From Tessaracoccus oleiagri (GTDB taxonomy: Bacteria; Actinomycetota; Actinomycetes; Propionibacteriales; Propionibacteriaceae), in NCBI RefSeq assembly GCF_900103275.1, contig NZ_FNGP01000005.1, positions 124,001 to 188,000 on the forward strand: a stretch of 64,000 nucleotides of DNA. Direction: 5' to 3'. Positions 8,844-16,122 of the stretch are shown here, piece after piece; positions within the stretch are counted from its first letter, which is position 1; every line of letters starts with the position of its first letter. Made by a program: the position numbers and the translations under genes. The notes beneath the pieces are model-generated. The model ran no database searches, was not told the origin of the DNA, and was given only the letters and a program-made list of their open reading frames with translations.

Positions 8844-9215
8844 TCAGTGTGTCTTGGACCAGCACAGGCAGAACGGATGCCCGGCAGGGTCGGCGTACAC
8901 CTGGAAGTCGTCGGGCTCGTCACCCCCACGAGCCTCCTGCAGGAGGCGGGCCCCAAGGCCGATGACCTCCTCGTGGGCGGCGTCGATGTCGTCCACCCAC
9001 AGGTCGAGGTGCACCTGTTGCGGCTGCCCCTCGGGCCACTCGGGCCTGACGTGGTTCGGCGCCAGCTGGATGCCGATGGTGGCACGCCCGTCCACCAACA
9101 CCATGTGCCAGTCGTCGTCCTCGTCGACCGTGCCTCCCAGCACGCCCGCCCAGAAGGTGCTCTCCTCGGCGAGGTCCTCGGCGTCGAAGACCACCACCTG
9201 ATGTCTGATTCTCAT
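8844..9215 (-). CDS. VOC (glyoxalase/bleomycin-resistance fold) protein
   Basis: Protein of 123 aa built from two beta-alpha-beta-beta-beta units, as in the vicinal oxygen chelate superfamily. Visible hallmarks are HQVVVFDAEDLAEESTFWAGVLGG at the start, QVHLDLWVDDIDAAHEEV in the middle, and the closing strand YADPAGHPFCLC. Such proteins may be dioxygenases, isomerases or binding proteins; nothing here allows a substrate to be named. The ATG at 9215 was chosen because the domain begins there; no strong ribosome binding site is visible. It is followed one base later by the SRPBCC gene. Confidence 0.78.
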   Translation of the reverse strand: MRIRHQVVVFDAEDLAEESTFWAGVLGGTVDEDDDWHMVLVDGRATIGIQLAPNHVRPEWPEGQPQQVHLDLWVDDIDAAHEEVIGLGARLLQEARGGDEPDDFQVYADPAGHPFCLCWSKTH

Positions 9216-9273
9216 GCCCCCGAGTCTCACACGACGTGGGCGCATGCGGACAACGATCGGTGCCGCGCCCGCG

Positions 9274-9549
9274 TCAGGCCGCTCCTCCCGCCTCGTGCTT
9301 GCGGCGGCGGAGGCCGCTGTCCACCAGCCTGCGGACCAGTTCCGTCGAGCGCACCGGCTGGGCACCGAGGGCGAGCAGCTCGTGGTAGCGCTCCTTCGGG
9401 ACGTCGTAGTGATCGCGCTCGAAGGCGCGACTCGGGAGCCCCGCGCGCCGGGCGAAGTCGTGGAGTTCCTCGTAGGAGACGTCCGAGACGAGGTGCGCCC
9501 ACTCCGTCCCGTGGGCGGGCCAAACGGGGGGATCGAGCAGGATCGCCAC
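9274..9549 (-). CDS. DUF4031 family protein
   Basis: Small protein of 91 aa. It starts MAILLDPPVWPAHGTEWAHLVSD and continues with RAFERDHYDVPKERY, ending in a basic tail (RRLVDSGLRRRKHEAG). This pattern matches the DUF4031 family, short actinobacterial and proteobacterial proteins without a known role. It points away from hsp20 and shares its upstream region, so the HspR-type repeats there could also influence it. It is 58 bp upstream of the VOC gene on the same strand. Confidence 0.75.
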   Translation of the reverse strand: MAILLDPPVWPAHGTEWAHLVSDVSYEELHDFARRAGLPSRAFERDHYDVPKERYHELLALGAQPVRSTELVRRLVDSGLRRRKHEAGGAA

Positions 9550-9630
9550 AATCGCTCCTTCCAGGATCCGACCCCTCCAATCGTGGACGAGGCACCTGCC
9601 GGAATCAATGGGATATCGCTCCAGAAAAGA

Positions 9631-9676
9631 TTGAGCGTGGTCGACTCAATAACTGAGTTGAGTGTGCTAGACTCAA
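9631..9676. promoter_or_regulatory. Two HAIR-type (HspR) operators before hsp20
   Basis: The distal copy is TTGAGC-N7-ACTCAA (9631-9649) and the proximal copy is TTGAGT-N7-ACTCAA (9658-9676). The second matches the core of the HspR-associated inverted repeat, CTTGAGT-N7-ACTCAAG, without mismatch over twelve bases. Between them ACTCA and TGAGT form a further inverted pair. The proximal copy lies 45 bp before the hsp20 start and contains TAGACT, a possible -10 element, so a bound repressor would block transcription. Confidence 0.82.
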
Positions 9677-9721
9677 CTCATGGTCCAACCACCAACCACC
9701 ATCCGTAGAAGGGAGATACGA

Positions 9722-10171
9722 ATGACCACGCAGTACGATCCGTTCCGCGAGCTCGGACGCATGTTCAACTCGACGCTCCGCAGCCCTGCGATCGCCGCGA
9801 TGCCGCTCGACCTGTTCCGCAGCAAGGACTCCTTCGTCGCCCGCATCGACCTCCCGGGGGTCGACCCCGAGAGCATCGACATCGACGTGGAGGACCGGAC
9901 CCTCACGGTCCGCGCCGAACGCAGCATCGACGTGCAGGGCGACGACATCGAGTGGCTCACCCGTGAGCGTTCCTACGGCACCTACGCCCGCCAGCTCACT
10001 CTGGGCCACGGGTTGGCCGTCGACCGCATCACCGCGGACTACAACGATGGCGTGCTGACGCTCACCATCCCGGTGGCTGAAGAGGCGAAGCCGCGGAAGG
10101 TCTCCGTGACCCGCGGCAGCGGCCATCACCAGATCACCGCCGAGACGGAGGACGACGAGTCCGGCGAGTGA
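9722..10171 (+). CDS. Hsp20/alpha-crystallin small heat-shock protein
   Basis: ATP-independent holdase chaperone of 149 aa. The alpha-crystallin domain spans about residues 40-135, with SFVARIDLPGVDPESIDIDVEDRTLTV at its start and the closing consensus YNDGVLTLTIPVAE. The N-terminal arm (QYDPFRELGRMFNS) and an acidic C-terminal tail flank it. The ATG at 9722 has AAGGGAGA upstream; the ATG at 9680 overlaps the promoter region and is less likely. Two HspR-type inverted repeats immediately upstream point to repression under non-stress conditions, and the neighbouring HspR-like MerR gene is the obvious candidate regulator. A strong hairpin follows the gene. Confidence 0.95.
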   Translation: MTTQYDPFRELGRMFNSTLRSPAIAAMPLDLFRSKDSFVARIDLPGVDPESIDIDVEDRTLTVRAERSIDVQGDDIEWLTRERSYGTYARQLTLGHGLAVDRITADYNDGVLTLTIPVAEEAKPRKVSVTRGSGHHQITAETEDDESGE

Positions 10172-10183
10172 CCCTCATCCAGC

Positions 10184-10213
10184 AGTGCCCGGAAGCCCAG
10201 GCTTCCGGGCACT
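10184..10213 (+). terminator. Hairpin terminator after hsp20
   Basis: Perfect 13-bp stem (AGTGCCCGGAAGC at 10184-10196 and its complement at 10201-10213) around a 4-nt loop, 12 bases past the hsp20 stop. No U-tract follows. It isolates hsp20 from the anmK operon. Confidence 0.75.
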
Positions 10214-10285
10214 GTCACGTTCGGACTCGAAGAGGGTCCAAACGGACCGAGCGATGGTGTACGGTTCCGAGCAAGGTTCGAACCA

Positions 10286-10300
10286 CGGAATAAAATTCCG
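10286..10300. promoter_or_regulatory. Palindromic candidate operator of the anmK-rpiR operon
   Basis: CGGAAT-AAA-ATTCCG is a perfect 6-3-6 inverted repeat with an AT-rich centre, unlike the surrounding GC-rich DNA. RpiR-family sites commonly contain outward-reading GAAT/ATTC half-sites, and an RpiR gene lies in the operon downstream. A second palindrome, GGTTCGAACC, sits just upstream at 10275-10284. The assignment to the RpiR protein is inferred. Confidence 0.5.
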
Positions 10301-10337
10301 CAAACGGCCGGTGGAGTACGCACGCTCGAGGAGATCG

Positions 10338-10424
10338 ATGAAGGAGCTCAAGCTTCGGCAGCGCTTCGTCGCCTGGCACGCCGCCTGGCGGGTGGCCGAC
10401 CCGCCCCTGGAGGATCCGTCATGA
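10338..10424 (+). CDS. Candidate 28-aa leader peptide upstream of anmK
   Basis: ATG at 10338 with GAGGAG four bases upstream opens a 28-codon frame beginning MKELKLRQRFVAWHAAW and ending in a TGA that overlaps the anmK start (ATGA). The peptide is basic and rich in Trp, Leu and Arg at its N-terminal half. Because anmK itself lacks a better ribosome binding site, translation of this small frame could feed ribosomes into anmK. I recognise no family. It may equally be an accidental frame in the leader. Confidence 0.4.
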   Translation: MKELKLRQRFVAWHAAWRVADPPLEDPS

Positions 10425-11578
10425 GGGTCCTCGGGATGATCTCCGGCACTTCACTTGATGCGATCGACCTCGCCGTCGCCGAGTTCACCACGAGGGACGA
10501 GGTGCTCGAGCTGCGCCCCGTCGCCCATGGGGAACGGCCCTGGCCGGGCCAACTGCGCGCGGACCTCTTGGCCGTCCTGCCGCCGAACCGTAGTGACGTG
10601 GGCACTTGGTGCCGCCTCGACGCCGAGGCGGGACAGGCGCTCGGCGAGGCGGCGGCGTGGGCCATCCAGGAGTTCGGCCCGGTGGACCTCATCGCGAGCC
10701 ACGGGCAAACGCTGCACCACTGGGTCGTCGATGGCCGCGCCCGCGGCACCCTGCAGGTCGGGGGAGCGGCGTGGATCCACGAGGCCACGCGGACCCCTGT
10801 GATCAACGACCTCCGAAGCGCCGACATCGCCGCCGGAGGACAGGGTGCGCCGCTGGCGTCCACGCTGGACGCCCTCTGGTTGGGCGACGAACCGACCGCC
10901 GCACTGAACCTCGGCGGGATCGCCAACATCACCGTCGTCGGCACCGGGTCGCCAGTGATCAGCGGGGACACCGGCCCCGCCAGTTGCCTCCTCGACGCAG
11001 CGGCGCTCGAACTCCTCGGCCAACCGGCGGATCGTGACGGGGCGACGGCGGCGAGCGGCCGAGTGGACGAGGCCGCCCTGCGTCGCCTCCTCGCCGATCC
11101 GTACTACGGGCTGCCACTGCCGAAGAGCACCGGCCGGGAGTACTTCCATTCTGGCTACGTGGCGGAGCGTCTGGGAACGGAAGCCCCCAGCGTCCCCGAC
11201 CTGTTCGCCACGTTGACCGAGCTGACGGCCATCACCGTCGCCGCGGCGATCAACGCCGCGGGGGTCGACAGGGTTGTCGCCTCCGGCGGCGGGCTCCGCA
11301 ACCCCGCGCTGCTCGCACGCCTGCGCGCACACCTCGACGTCCCGTTACTGACCACCACCGAGCTCGGCCTCGACGCGGACGCGAAGGAGGCCTACTTGTT
11401 CGCGCTGTTGGGCTTCCTGTCCGCCACGGGTCGTCCGGGGACGATCCAGCAGGCGACGGGCGCCGATCGCCCGGTCGTGCTCGGCAGCCTGACCCCGCCG
11501 TCCCCGTGGCCGACGCCCGGCTCCGCGTCAGGATCCGACATCCGACTGGTCCAGATCATCCAGGAGGGGAGCCTGTGA
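10421..11578 (+). CDS. anmK: Anhydro-N-acetylmuramic acid kinase
   Basis: Sugar kinase of 385 aa that opens the 1,6-anhydro ring of anhydroMurNAc and phosphorylates it to MurNAc-6-phosphate, an early step in peptidoglycan recycling in the cytoplasm. The N-terminal GMISGTSLDAID is the family's ATP-binding signature; SHGQTLHH, NLGGIANIT, SGDTGPASCLLD and ASGGGLRNPAL follow in the expected order. Length is normal. It is the first large gene of an operon with an RpiR regulator (start overlaps this stop as GTGA) and a secreted GHL10 hydrolase. The MurQ etherase that would use the product is not in this window. Confidence 0.95.
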   Translation: MRVLGMISGTSLDAIDLAVAEFTTRDEVLELRPVAHGERPWPGQLRADLLAVLPPNRSDVGTWCRLDAEAGQALGEAAAWAIQEFGPVDLIASHGQTLHHWVVDGRARGTLQVGGAAWIHEATRTPVINDLRSADIAAGGQGAPLASTLDALWLGDEPTAALNLGGIANITVVGTGSPVISGDTGPASCLLDAAALELLGQPADRDGATAASGRVDEAALRRLLADPYYGLPLPKSTGREYFHSGYVAERLGTEAPSVPDLFATLTELTAITVAAAINAAGVDRVVASGGGLRNPALLARLRAHLDVPLLTTTELGLDADAKEAYLFALLGFLSATGRPGTIQQATGADRPVVLGSLTPPSPWPTPGSASGSDIRLVQIIQEGSL

Positions 11579-12462
11579 GTTCCGGAAACGCACCCAACAT
11601 CACCGCCCGTCTCCGTGGTCGACTCGACCAGTTGACCGGCGCCCAACGCAGGATCGCGGAGGCGATCCTCGAGGCCCCGGCGGAACGCTCCAACTTGCCC
11701 ATCGCCCAGCTCGCGGACATCGCACAGGCCTCGCAGTCCTCGGTGATCCGGTTCTGCAAGTCGCTGGGGCTGCCCGGATACCCGGAGCTGAAGCTCGCCC
11801 TCGCAGCCGACAAGGCTGTCCGCAACCGTCCCGAGGAGCCCCAGGGGGACATCGCCGCGGGCGACGACCTGCGCTCGGTGGTGCGCAAGATCACCGCCCT
11901 CGACGCGCAGGCCGTCCGCGACACCTCGGACCTGCTCGACATCGAGATCCTGGAACAGGTCATCGACGCGCTCGCGGCGGCTTCCCGCACGGACGTCTAC
12001 GGGGTCGGCGCCTCCGCCATCGTCGGCGCCGACTTCGCGCAGAAGATGACCCGCATCGGCCGCGTCGCCGTCAACTACGGCGACGCGCACCTCGGCCTCA
12101 CCTCCGCCGCTCTGCTGAAGCGGGGCGACGTGGCGCTCGCCATCTCGCACTCCGGCAGCACCGCCGACACCCTCGACATGGTGCGCACCGCCCACGATGC
12201 GGGTGCCACCACCATCGCCGTCACCAACAACGCCGGCTCTCCGCTCGCGGCCGAGGCAGACCTGACCCTCCTCACGGCGGCGCGGGAGAGCGTGTTCCGC
12301 TCCGGCGCCACCGCCTCCCGGCTGGCCCAGCTCGTCGTCATCGACTGCATCTTCGTCGGTCTCGCGCAACGGACCTTCGCCGCCTCCCAGCAGGCGCTCG
12401 AGGTGACGTTGCGGGCCGTGCGCGACCGCCCCGGACACCCCCAAGGGCGCGGCTCCACCTAG
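11575..12462 (+). CDS. RpiR-family (MurR-like) transcriptional regulator with SIS domain
   Basis: Regulator of 295 aa with an N-terminal RpiR helix-turn-helix (about residues 15-85; LADIAQASQSSVIRFCKSLGLPGYPELKLAL) and a C-terminal SIS sugar-phosphate-binding domain (about residues 130-260; DVYGVGASAIVGADFAQKM, ISHSGSTADTLDMV, AVTNNAGSPLA). By its position after anmK it probably senses MurNAc-6-phosphate or a related amino-sugar phosphate. The GTG at 11575 has AGGAGGGG six bases upstream and overlaps the anmK stop; the longer frame starting at 11506 lies inside anmK. A palindrome at 10286-10300 is a likely target. Confidence 0.88.
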   Translation: MSSGNAPNITARLRGRLDQLTGAQRRIAEAILEAPAERSNLPIAQLADIAQASQSSVIRFCKSLGLPGYPELKLALAADKAVRNRPEEPQGDIAAGDDLRSVVRKITALDAQAVRDTSDLLDIEILEQVIDALAAASRTDVYGVGASAIVGADFAQKMTRIGRVAVNYGDAHLGLTSAALLKRGDVALAISHSGSTADTLDMVRTAHDAGATTIAVTNNAGSPLAAEADLTLLTAARESVFRSGATASRLAQLVVIDCIFVGLAQRTFAASQQALEVTLRAVRDRPGHPQGRGST

Positions 12463-12521
12463 ACCTCGGGCGACATGGCCGCTCGCAGGAACTCTTCACC
12501 CGACCCTCGAAGGAGAGAACA

Positions 12522-14057
12522 ATGAAGAGACTCGTAGTAACCATGCTGGCATTGACGCTGGCCCTGACCGGACTCGGGGCGCCGCAGGCGTCGGCCGAGT
12601 CGACTCCCCAATGGCGCTCGTACTGGGTGGATGCCTTCAACCCCGGCATCTACAACGCGGACCAGGTGAGCAAGCTCGTCGACGACGCGCTGGACGTGAA
12701 CGCCAACGTCCTGCTCGTCCAGACGGTGCGCCGCTTCGACTGCTTCTGCAACGAGGCGAACTACCCCCGCACCGGGGCGTTCATCGCCCCCGAGCCGTTC
12801 GACCCGCTCGCCGAGATCGTGGAGCAGGCCCACGAGGCCGGGCTGCAAGTGCACGCGTGGGTGAACGTGAACACGCTGTGGAACTCCGCGACCGCGCCCG
12901 CCGACCCGACCCATGCCTACAACACCAACGGCTTCACCGCCGAGGGCGCGGACCGCTGGCTCAACAAGCGGTTCGACGGCGTCGAGAAGGTCGGCAACAA
13001 CTCGTTCGTCGACCCGGCCAACCCGGGCGTCGTCGAGTACATCGTCGACGGCATCCGCTCCATCCAGGAGAACTACGACATCGACGGCATCAACCTCGAC
13101 TACGTGCGCTACCCCGACTACAACGTCACCGACGGCGGGACCTTCGTCAACGACTGGGGCTACTCGGACGTCTCCCTGGCCCGCTTCCGCGCTGCCACGG
13201 GACGCACCGACGTCCCGGCCCCGACCGACGAGCAGTTCTCCGACTGGCGCCGCGACCAGGTGTCCTCCCTCGTGCGGAAGATCTACACGACGATGTACGA
13301 CACCGACCCGACGGACCGACTGTCCATCAACGGCATCACCTACTCCTACGGCCCCTCCGAATACGGTTCCTGGGAGGGCACCCGCCCGTACAGCAACGTG
13401 ATGCAGGACTGGTACGGGTGGGCCACCGAGGGCATCATCGACACGGTGACCGCGATGAACTACAAGCGTGAGTGGATGGATGACCAGGCCGTCATGTTCG
13501 ACACGTGGAACCAGTTCCTGGCGCAGGTGCAGCAGGAGTCTGGCCGGACCATGGTCTCCGGTCCCGGTCTGTACCTCAACGACATCGACAGCAGCGTCCA
13601 GCAGGCCAAGGACGTCGTGGGATACGGCCTCGGCTGGTCCGGCTACAGCTACGCCAACGTCAGCCTCGATGCCACGGCCTCCACGTCGCAGGCGGTCAAG
13701 GACGCCGAACGCGACGCCCTTGCCGATCGGCTCACTGCGGAGGTCTTCGCCGAGCAGGCGTCCGTGCCCGAGATGACCTGGAAGACGCAGGCCACGGACG
13801 GCATCATCGCCGGCCGCTACCTGCTGGACGGCCAGTCCGTCGACCAGGCGCAGCTGACGATCACGAACCTGGCCGACGAGTCCACGAGGACCGTCGTCAC
13901 CGACGGCACCGGCTGGTTCGCGTCGCTCAAACTCGAGCCCGGTCGCTACAAGGTCTCGCTGTCCGACCCGTCCACGGCACGCGGGGTCAAGCCGCAGCTG
14001 GTGACCGTGACCGCTAGTGACATCACCGACGTGGCACTGTCCGGCAAGGCCAAGTAA
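12522..14057 (+). CDS. Secreted GHL10-family glycoside hydrolase
   Basis: Exported protein of 511 aa with a Sec signal peptide (MKRLVVTMLALTLALTGL, likely cleavage after ASA at residue 25; no lipobox). Residues about 30-360 form the GHL10 (family-10-like) TIM barrel: the opening WRSYWVDAFNPGIYN, VHAWVNVNTLWNS, and the catalytic-strand sequence DGINLDYVRYPDYN. A C-terminal beta-sandwich (about residues 420-510) resembles the carboxypeptidase regulatory-like fold. GHL10 enzymes such as E. coli DigH act on peptidoglycan glycan strands stripped of peptides; together with the anmK neighbour this suggests cell-wall turnover. AAGGAGAG precedes the ATG. It is 59 bp after the RpiR gene. Confidence 0.85.
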   Translation: MKRLVVTMLALTLALTGLGAPQASAESTPQWRSYWVDAFNPGIYNADQVSKLVDDALDVNANVLLVQTVRRFDCFCNEANYPRTGAFIAPEPFDPLAEIVEQAHEAGLQVHAWVNVNTLWNSATAPADPTHAYNTNGFTAEGADRWLNKRFDGVEKVGNNSFVDPANPGVVEYIVDGIRSIQENYDIDGINLDYVRYPDYNVTDGGTFVNDWGYSDVSLARFRAATGRTDVPAPTDEQFSDWRRDQVSSLVRKIYTTMYDTDPTDRLSINGITYSYGPSEYGSWEGTRPYSNVMQDWYGWATEGIIDTVTAMNYKREWMDDQAVMFDTWNQFLAQVQQESGRTMVSGPGLYLNDIDSSVQQAKDVVGYGLGWSGYSYANVSLDATASTSQAVKDAERDALADRLTAEVFAEQASVPEMTWKTQATDGIIAGRYLLDGQSVDQAQLTITNLADESTRTVVTDGTGWFASLKLEPGRYKVSLSDPSTARGVKPQLVTVTASDITDVALSGKAK

Positions 14058-14076
14058 TCACCATCGTGGAAGACGA

Positions 14077-14117
14077 GTGAGCGCCTCGGAGGTCCCCCAT
14101 TCCTCCGAGGCGCTCAC
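14077..14117. terminator. Hairpin between the convergent GHL10 and metY genes
   Basis: Perfect 16-bp stem (14077-14092 with 14102-14117) around a 9-nt loop, in the 74-bp gap between two convergent genes. It probably serves as a terminator for the rightward operon and perhaps also for metY. No U-tract on either side. Confidence 0.72.
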
Positions 14118-14131
14118 CCCTTCACGTCGGC

Positions 14132-15421
14132 TCAGGCGGCTGCCTTGGCCAGCGCCTGCTCCAGGTCGGCGATCAGGTCGTCGACGTTCTCGATGCCGAT
14201 GGAGAGCCGGACCATCTCGGCGGGCACCCCGGCCTGCTCCAGCTCCTCCTCGGTGAGCTGCGAGTGCGTCGTCGACGCGTTGTGGATGACGAGCGACTTG
14301 GCGTCGCCGATGTTGGCCAAGTGGCTGAACAGCTCCAGCGACTCGACGAACTTCGAGCCGGCCTCGCGGCCCGCCTTCAGCCCGAAGGACAGGATGCCGC
14401 CGAACTTCCCGTCGACGAGGATGCGTTTCGCGACCTCGTGGCTGGCGCTGGACTCGAGCCCCGGGTAGTTCACCCAGGCGACGGCGTCGTGGCCCTCGAG
14501 GTAGCGGGCCACCTTGAGGGCGTTGTCGCTGTGGCGCTCCATGCGCAGGTGCAGCGTCTCCACCCCCTGCAGCAGCAGGAAGGCGCTCATCGGGGAGATC
14601 GCCGCCCCGGTGTTGCGCAGCAGGACCGTGCGGGCGCGGATCACGTAGGCGGCCGGCCCGGCGGCCTCCGTCCACACCGCGCCGTGGTAGGCGGCGTCGG
14701 GCTGGGTCAGGTTCGGGAAGCGTTCGGAGTGCGCGGCCCAGTCGAAGTTGCCGGAGTCGACGATGACACCACCGAGCGTGGTGCCGTGGCCGCCGAGGTA
14801 CTTCGTCGCGGAGTGGACGACGATGTCCGCGCCGTGCTCGAACGCCCGCGTCAGCATGGGCGTCGCGACGGTGTTGTCCAGGATGAACGGGAGGCCCGCC
14901 TCGTGTGCAGCGGCCGACCACGCGTCGACGTCGATGACGTTGATCGCGGGGTTGCCGATGATCTCCCCGAAGACCGCCTTGGTGCGCTCGTCGACCTGCG
15001 CCGCGAGCTCCTCCGGCTTCGTCGGGTCGACGAAGCGCGCCTCGATCCCGAACTGGGGGAGGGTGTGCGCCAGCAGGGCGTAGGTACCGCCGTAGAGGGT
15101 GGAGAGCGCGACGATGTTGTCGCCGGCCGCCGCCACGTTCAGCACGGCGTAGGTCACCGCGGCCGCCCCGGAGGCCACCGCGAGGGCCCCGACGCCGCCC
15201 TCGAGGGCGTTGATCCGCTCCTCGAAGACGCTCTGCGTCGGGTTGGTGATGCGGGTGTAGATGTTGCCGGGCTTGCGCAGCGCGAAGAGGTCCGCGGCGT
15301 GCTCGGTGTCGTCGAAGAGGAACGACGTGGTCTGGTAGATCGGTACCGCGCGGGCGTTGGTGGCGGCGTCCGCCTGCTCCTGGCCCGCCTGCACGGCAAG
15401 GGTTTCGAGATGACGAGTCAT
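14132..15421 (-). CDS. metY: O-acetylhomoserine sulfhydrylase (MetY)
   Basis: PLP-dependent Cys/Met-metabolism enzyme, 429 aa, that makes homocysteine from O-acetylhomoserine and sulfide. Seen in the sequence: PIYQTTSFLFDDTEHAADLF, the phosphate-binding YTRITNPTQSVFEERI, LSTLYGGTYALLAHTL, DNTVATPMLTRAFEHGADIVVHSATKYLGG with the PLP lysine at about residue 207. The 110-loop insertion and length fit MetY rather than the shorter MetB or MetC. The start at 15421 has AAGGAGGGG seven bases upstream; the frame upstream of it is the divergent promoter region. metX, supplying the substrate, is 1.5 kb away on the other strand. No SAM riboswitch is recognisable in the 136-bp leader region. Confidence 0.92.
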   Translation of the reverse strand: MTRHLETLAVQAGQEQADAATNARAVPIYQTTSFLFDDTEHAADLFALRKPGNIYTRITNPTQSVFEERINALEGGVGALAVASGAAAVTYAVLNVAAAGDNIVALSTLYGGTYALLAHTLPQFGIEARFVDPTKPEELAAQVDERTKAVFGEIIGNPAINVIDVDAWSAAAHEAGLPFILDNTVATPMLTRAFEHGADIVVHSATKYLGGHGTTLGGVIVDSGNFDWAAHSERFPNLTQPDAAYHGAVWTEAAGPAAYVIRARTVLLRNTGAAISPMSAFLLLQGVETLHLRMERHSDNALKVARYLEGHDAVAWVNYPGLESSASHEVAKRILVDGKFGGILSFGLKAGREAGSKFVESLELFSHLANIGDAKSLVIHNASTTHSQLTEEELEQAGVPAEMVRLSIGIENVDDLIADLEQALAKAAA

Positions 15422-15524
15422 GGGCCCCTCCTTGGGTTCGTTTGGCCACAAGCTAGCGGCGATCCGCGGGGCATGGAGCGTTGTCCGCGCTCGTTCACGG
15501 ACAGCGAACTGACTCGGCGGGGCA

Positions 15525-15530
15525 TAGGCT
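15525..15530 (+). promoter_or_regulatory. -10 element TAGGCT of the YbjN gene
   Basis: TAGGCT lies 27 bp before the YbjN start, which has its own AAAGGGGA site. The same hexamer appears at 19550, 47632, 47895, 53844 and, on the minus strand, 51220, always shortly before a gene start. No good -35 box is visible. Confidence 0.45.
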
Positions 15531-15557
15531 AGGGGCACACCAGCGAAAGGGGACATC

Positions 15558-16118
15558 ATGCCCATCTTCGGGGACACCGACGATCTCCAGGGCGCCGACG
15601 CGGCGACGCTCGGCCCGATCACCGCGCGGCGCGTCGAGGCCGCGCTCGAGGCGCTGGAGGTGAACTACGGCGAGGACCCGGACGGCGACCTCGTCGCAGG
15701 TTTCGAGGGGAACCCCTGCTGGTTCCGCGTCTCCGGCCCCGACAACGACCCGATCGCGTTCTCCTTCAACGCCCGCTGGAAGGCCTGGCTGGCGCCCGAG
15801 CAGCTCGGCGAGGCCCTTGCCGCGGTGAACGAGTGGAACGTCTCCCAGCCGTTCCCGCGAGCGCTGTGCGTGCAGGACGAGTCCGGGGAGCTCATCCTCG
15901 GTGCCGACTACACCACCGACCACGAGTTCGGGGTCACGGACCAGCAGCTGCGCAACGACGTGACGATCGCCATCACGACGGCCATCAACTTCTTCGAGTA
16001 CCTCGCCGAGCGCTTCCCCGGCGCGGTGGAGGCTTCCGAGGAGGCGATGCGCGACGGCGAGCAGGACGCGTCGGAGGCGTCCGCACCCGCGGATGCGGAC
16101 GAGCCGAGGACCAGCTGA
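15558..16118 (+). CDS. YbjN domain-containing protein
   Basis: Cytosolic protein of 186 aa with the YbjN fold, which resembles type III secretion chaperones. Visible signatures are ITARRVEAALEALEVNYGED, NPCWFRVSGPDNDPIAFSFNARW and the helix-rich part ending EYLAERFPGAV; an acidic, alanine-rich tail follows from about residue 160. YbjN proteins are poorly understood and have been linked to stress and motility phenotypes in enterobacteria. The start ATG at 15558 has AAAGGGGA eight bases upstream. The next gene (EI24 family) begins five bases after its stop, so the two likely form an operon. Confidence 0.8.
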   Translation: MPIFGDTDDLQGADAATLGPITARRVEAALEALEVNYGEDPDGDLVAGFEGNPCWFRVSGPDNDPIAFSFNARWKAWLAPEQLGEALAAVNEWNVSQPFPRALCVQDESGELILGADYTTDHEFGVTDQQLRNDVTIAITTAINFFEYLAERFPGAVEASEEAMRDGEQDASEASAPADADEPRTS

Positions 16119-16122
16119 GCGG

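Noticed and set aside
10271-10285. GGTTCGAACC, similar to a tRNA T-arm.
   Set aside because: No acceptor stem, D-arm or anticodon arm can be folded around it; it is read as a palindrome in the anmK leader.
15422-15557. A SAM riboswitch in front of metY.
   Set aside because: The 136-bp divergent region is too short for most SAM riboswitch classes plus a promoter, and I could not fold a convincing core.
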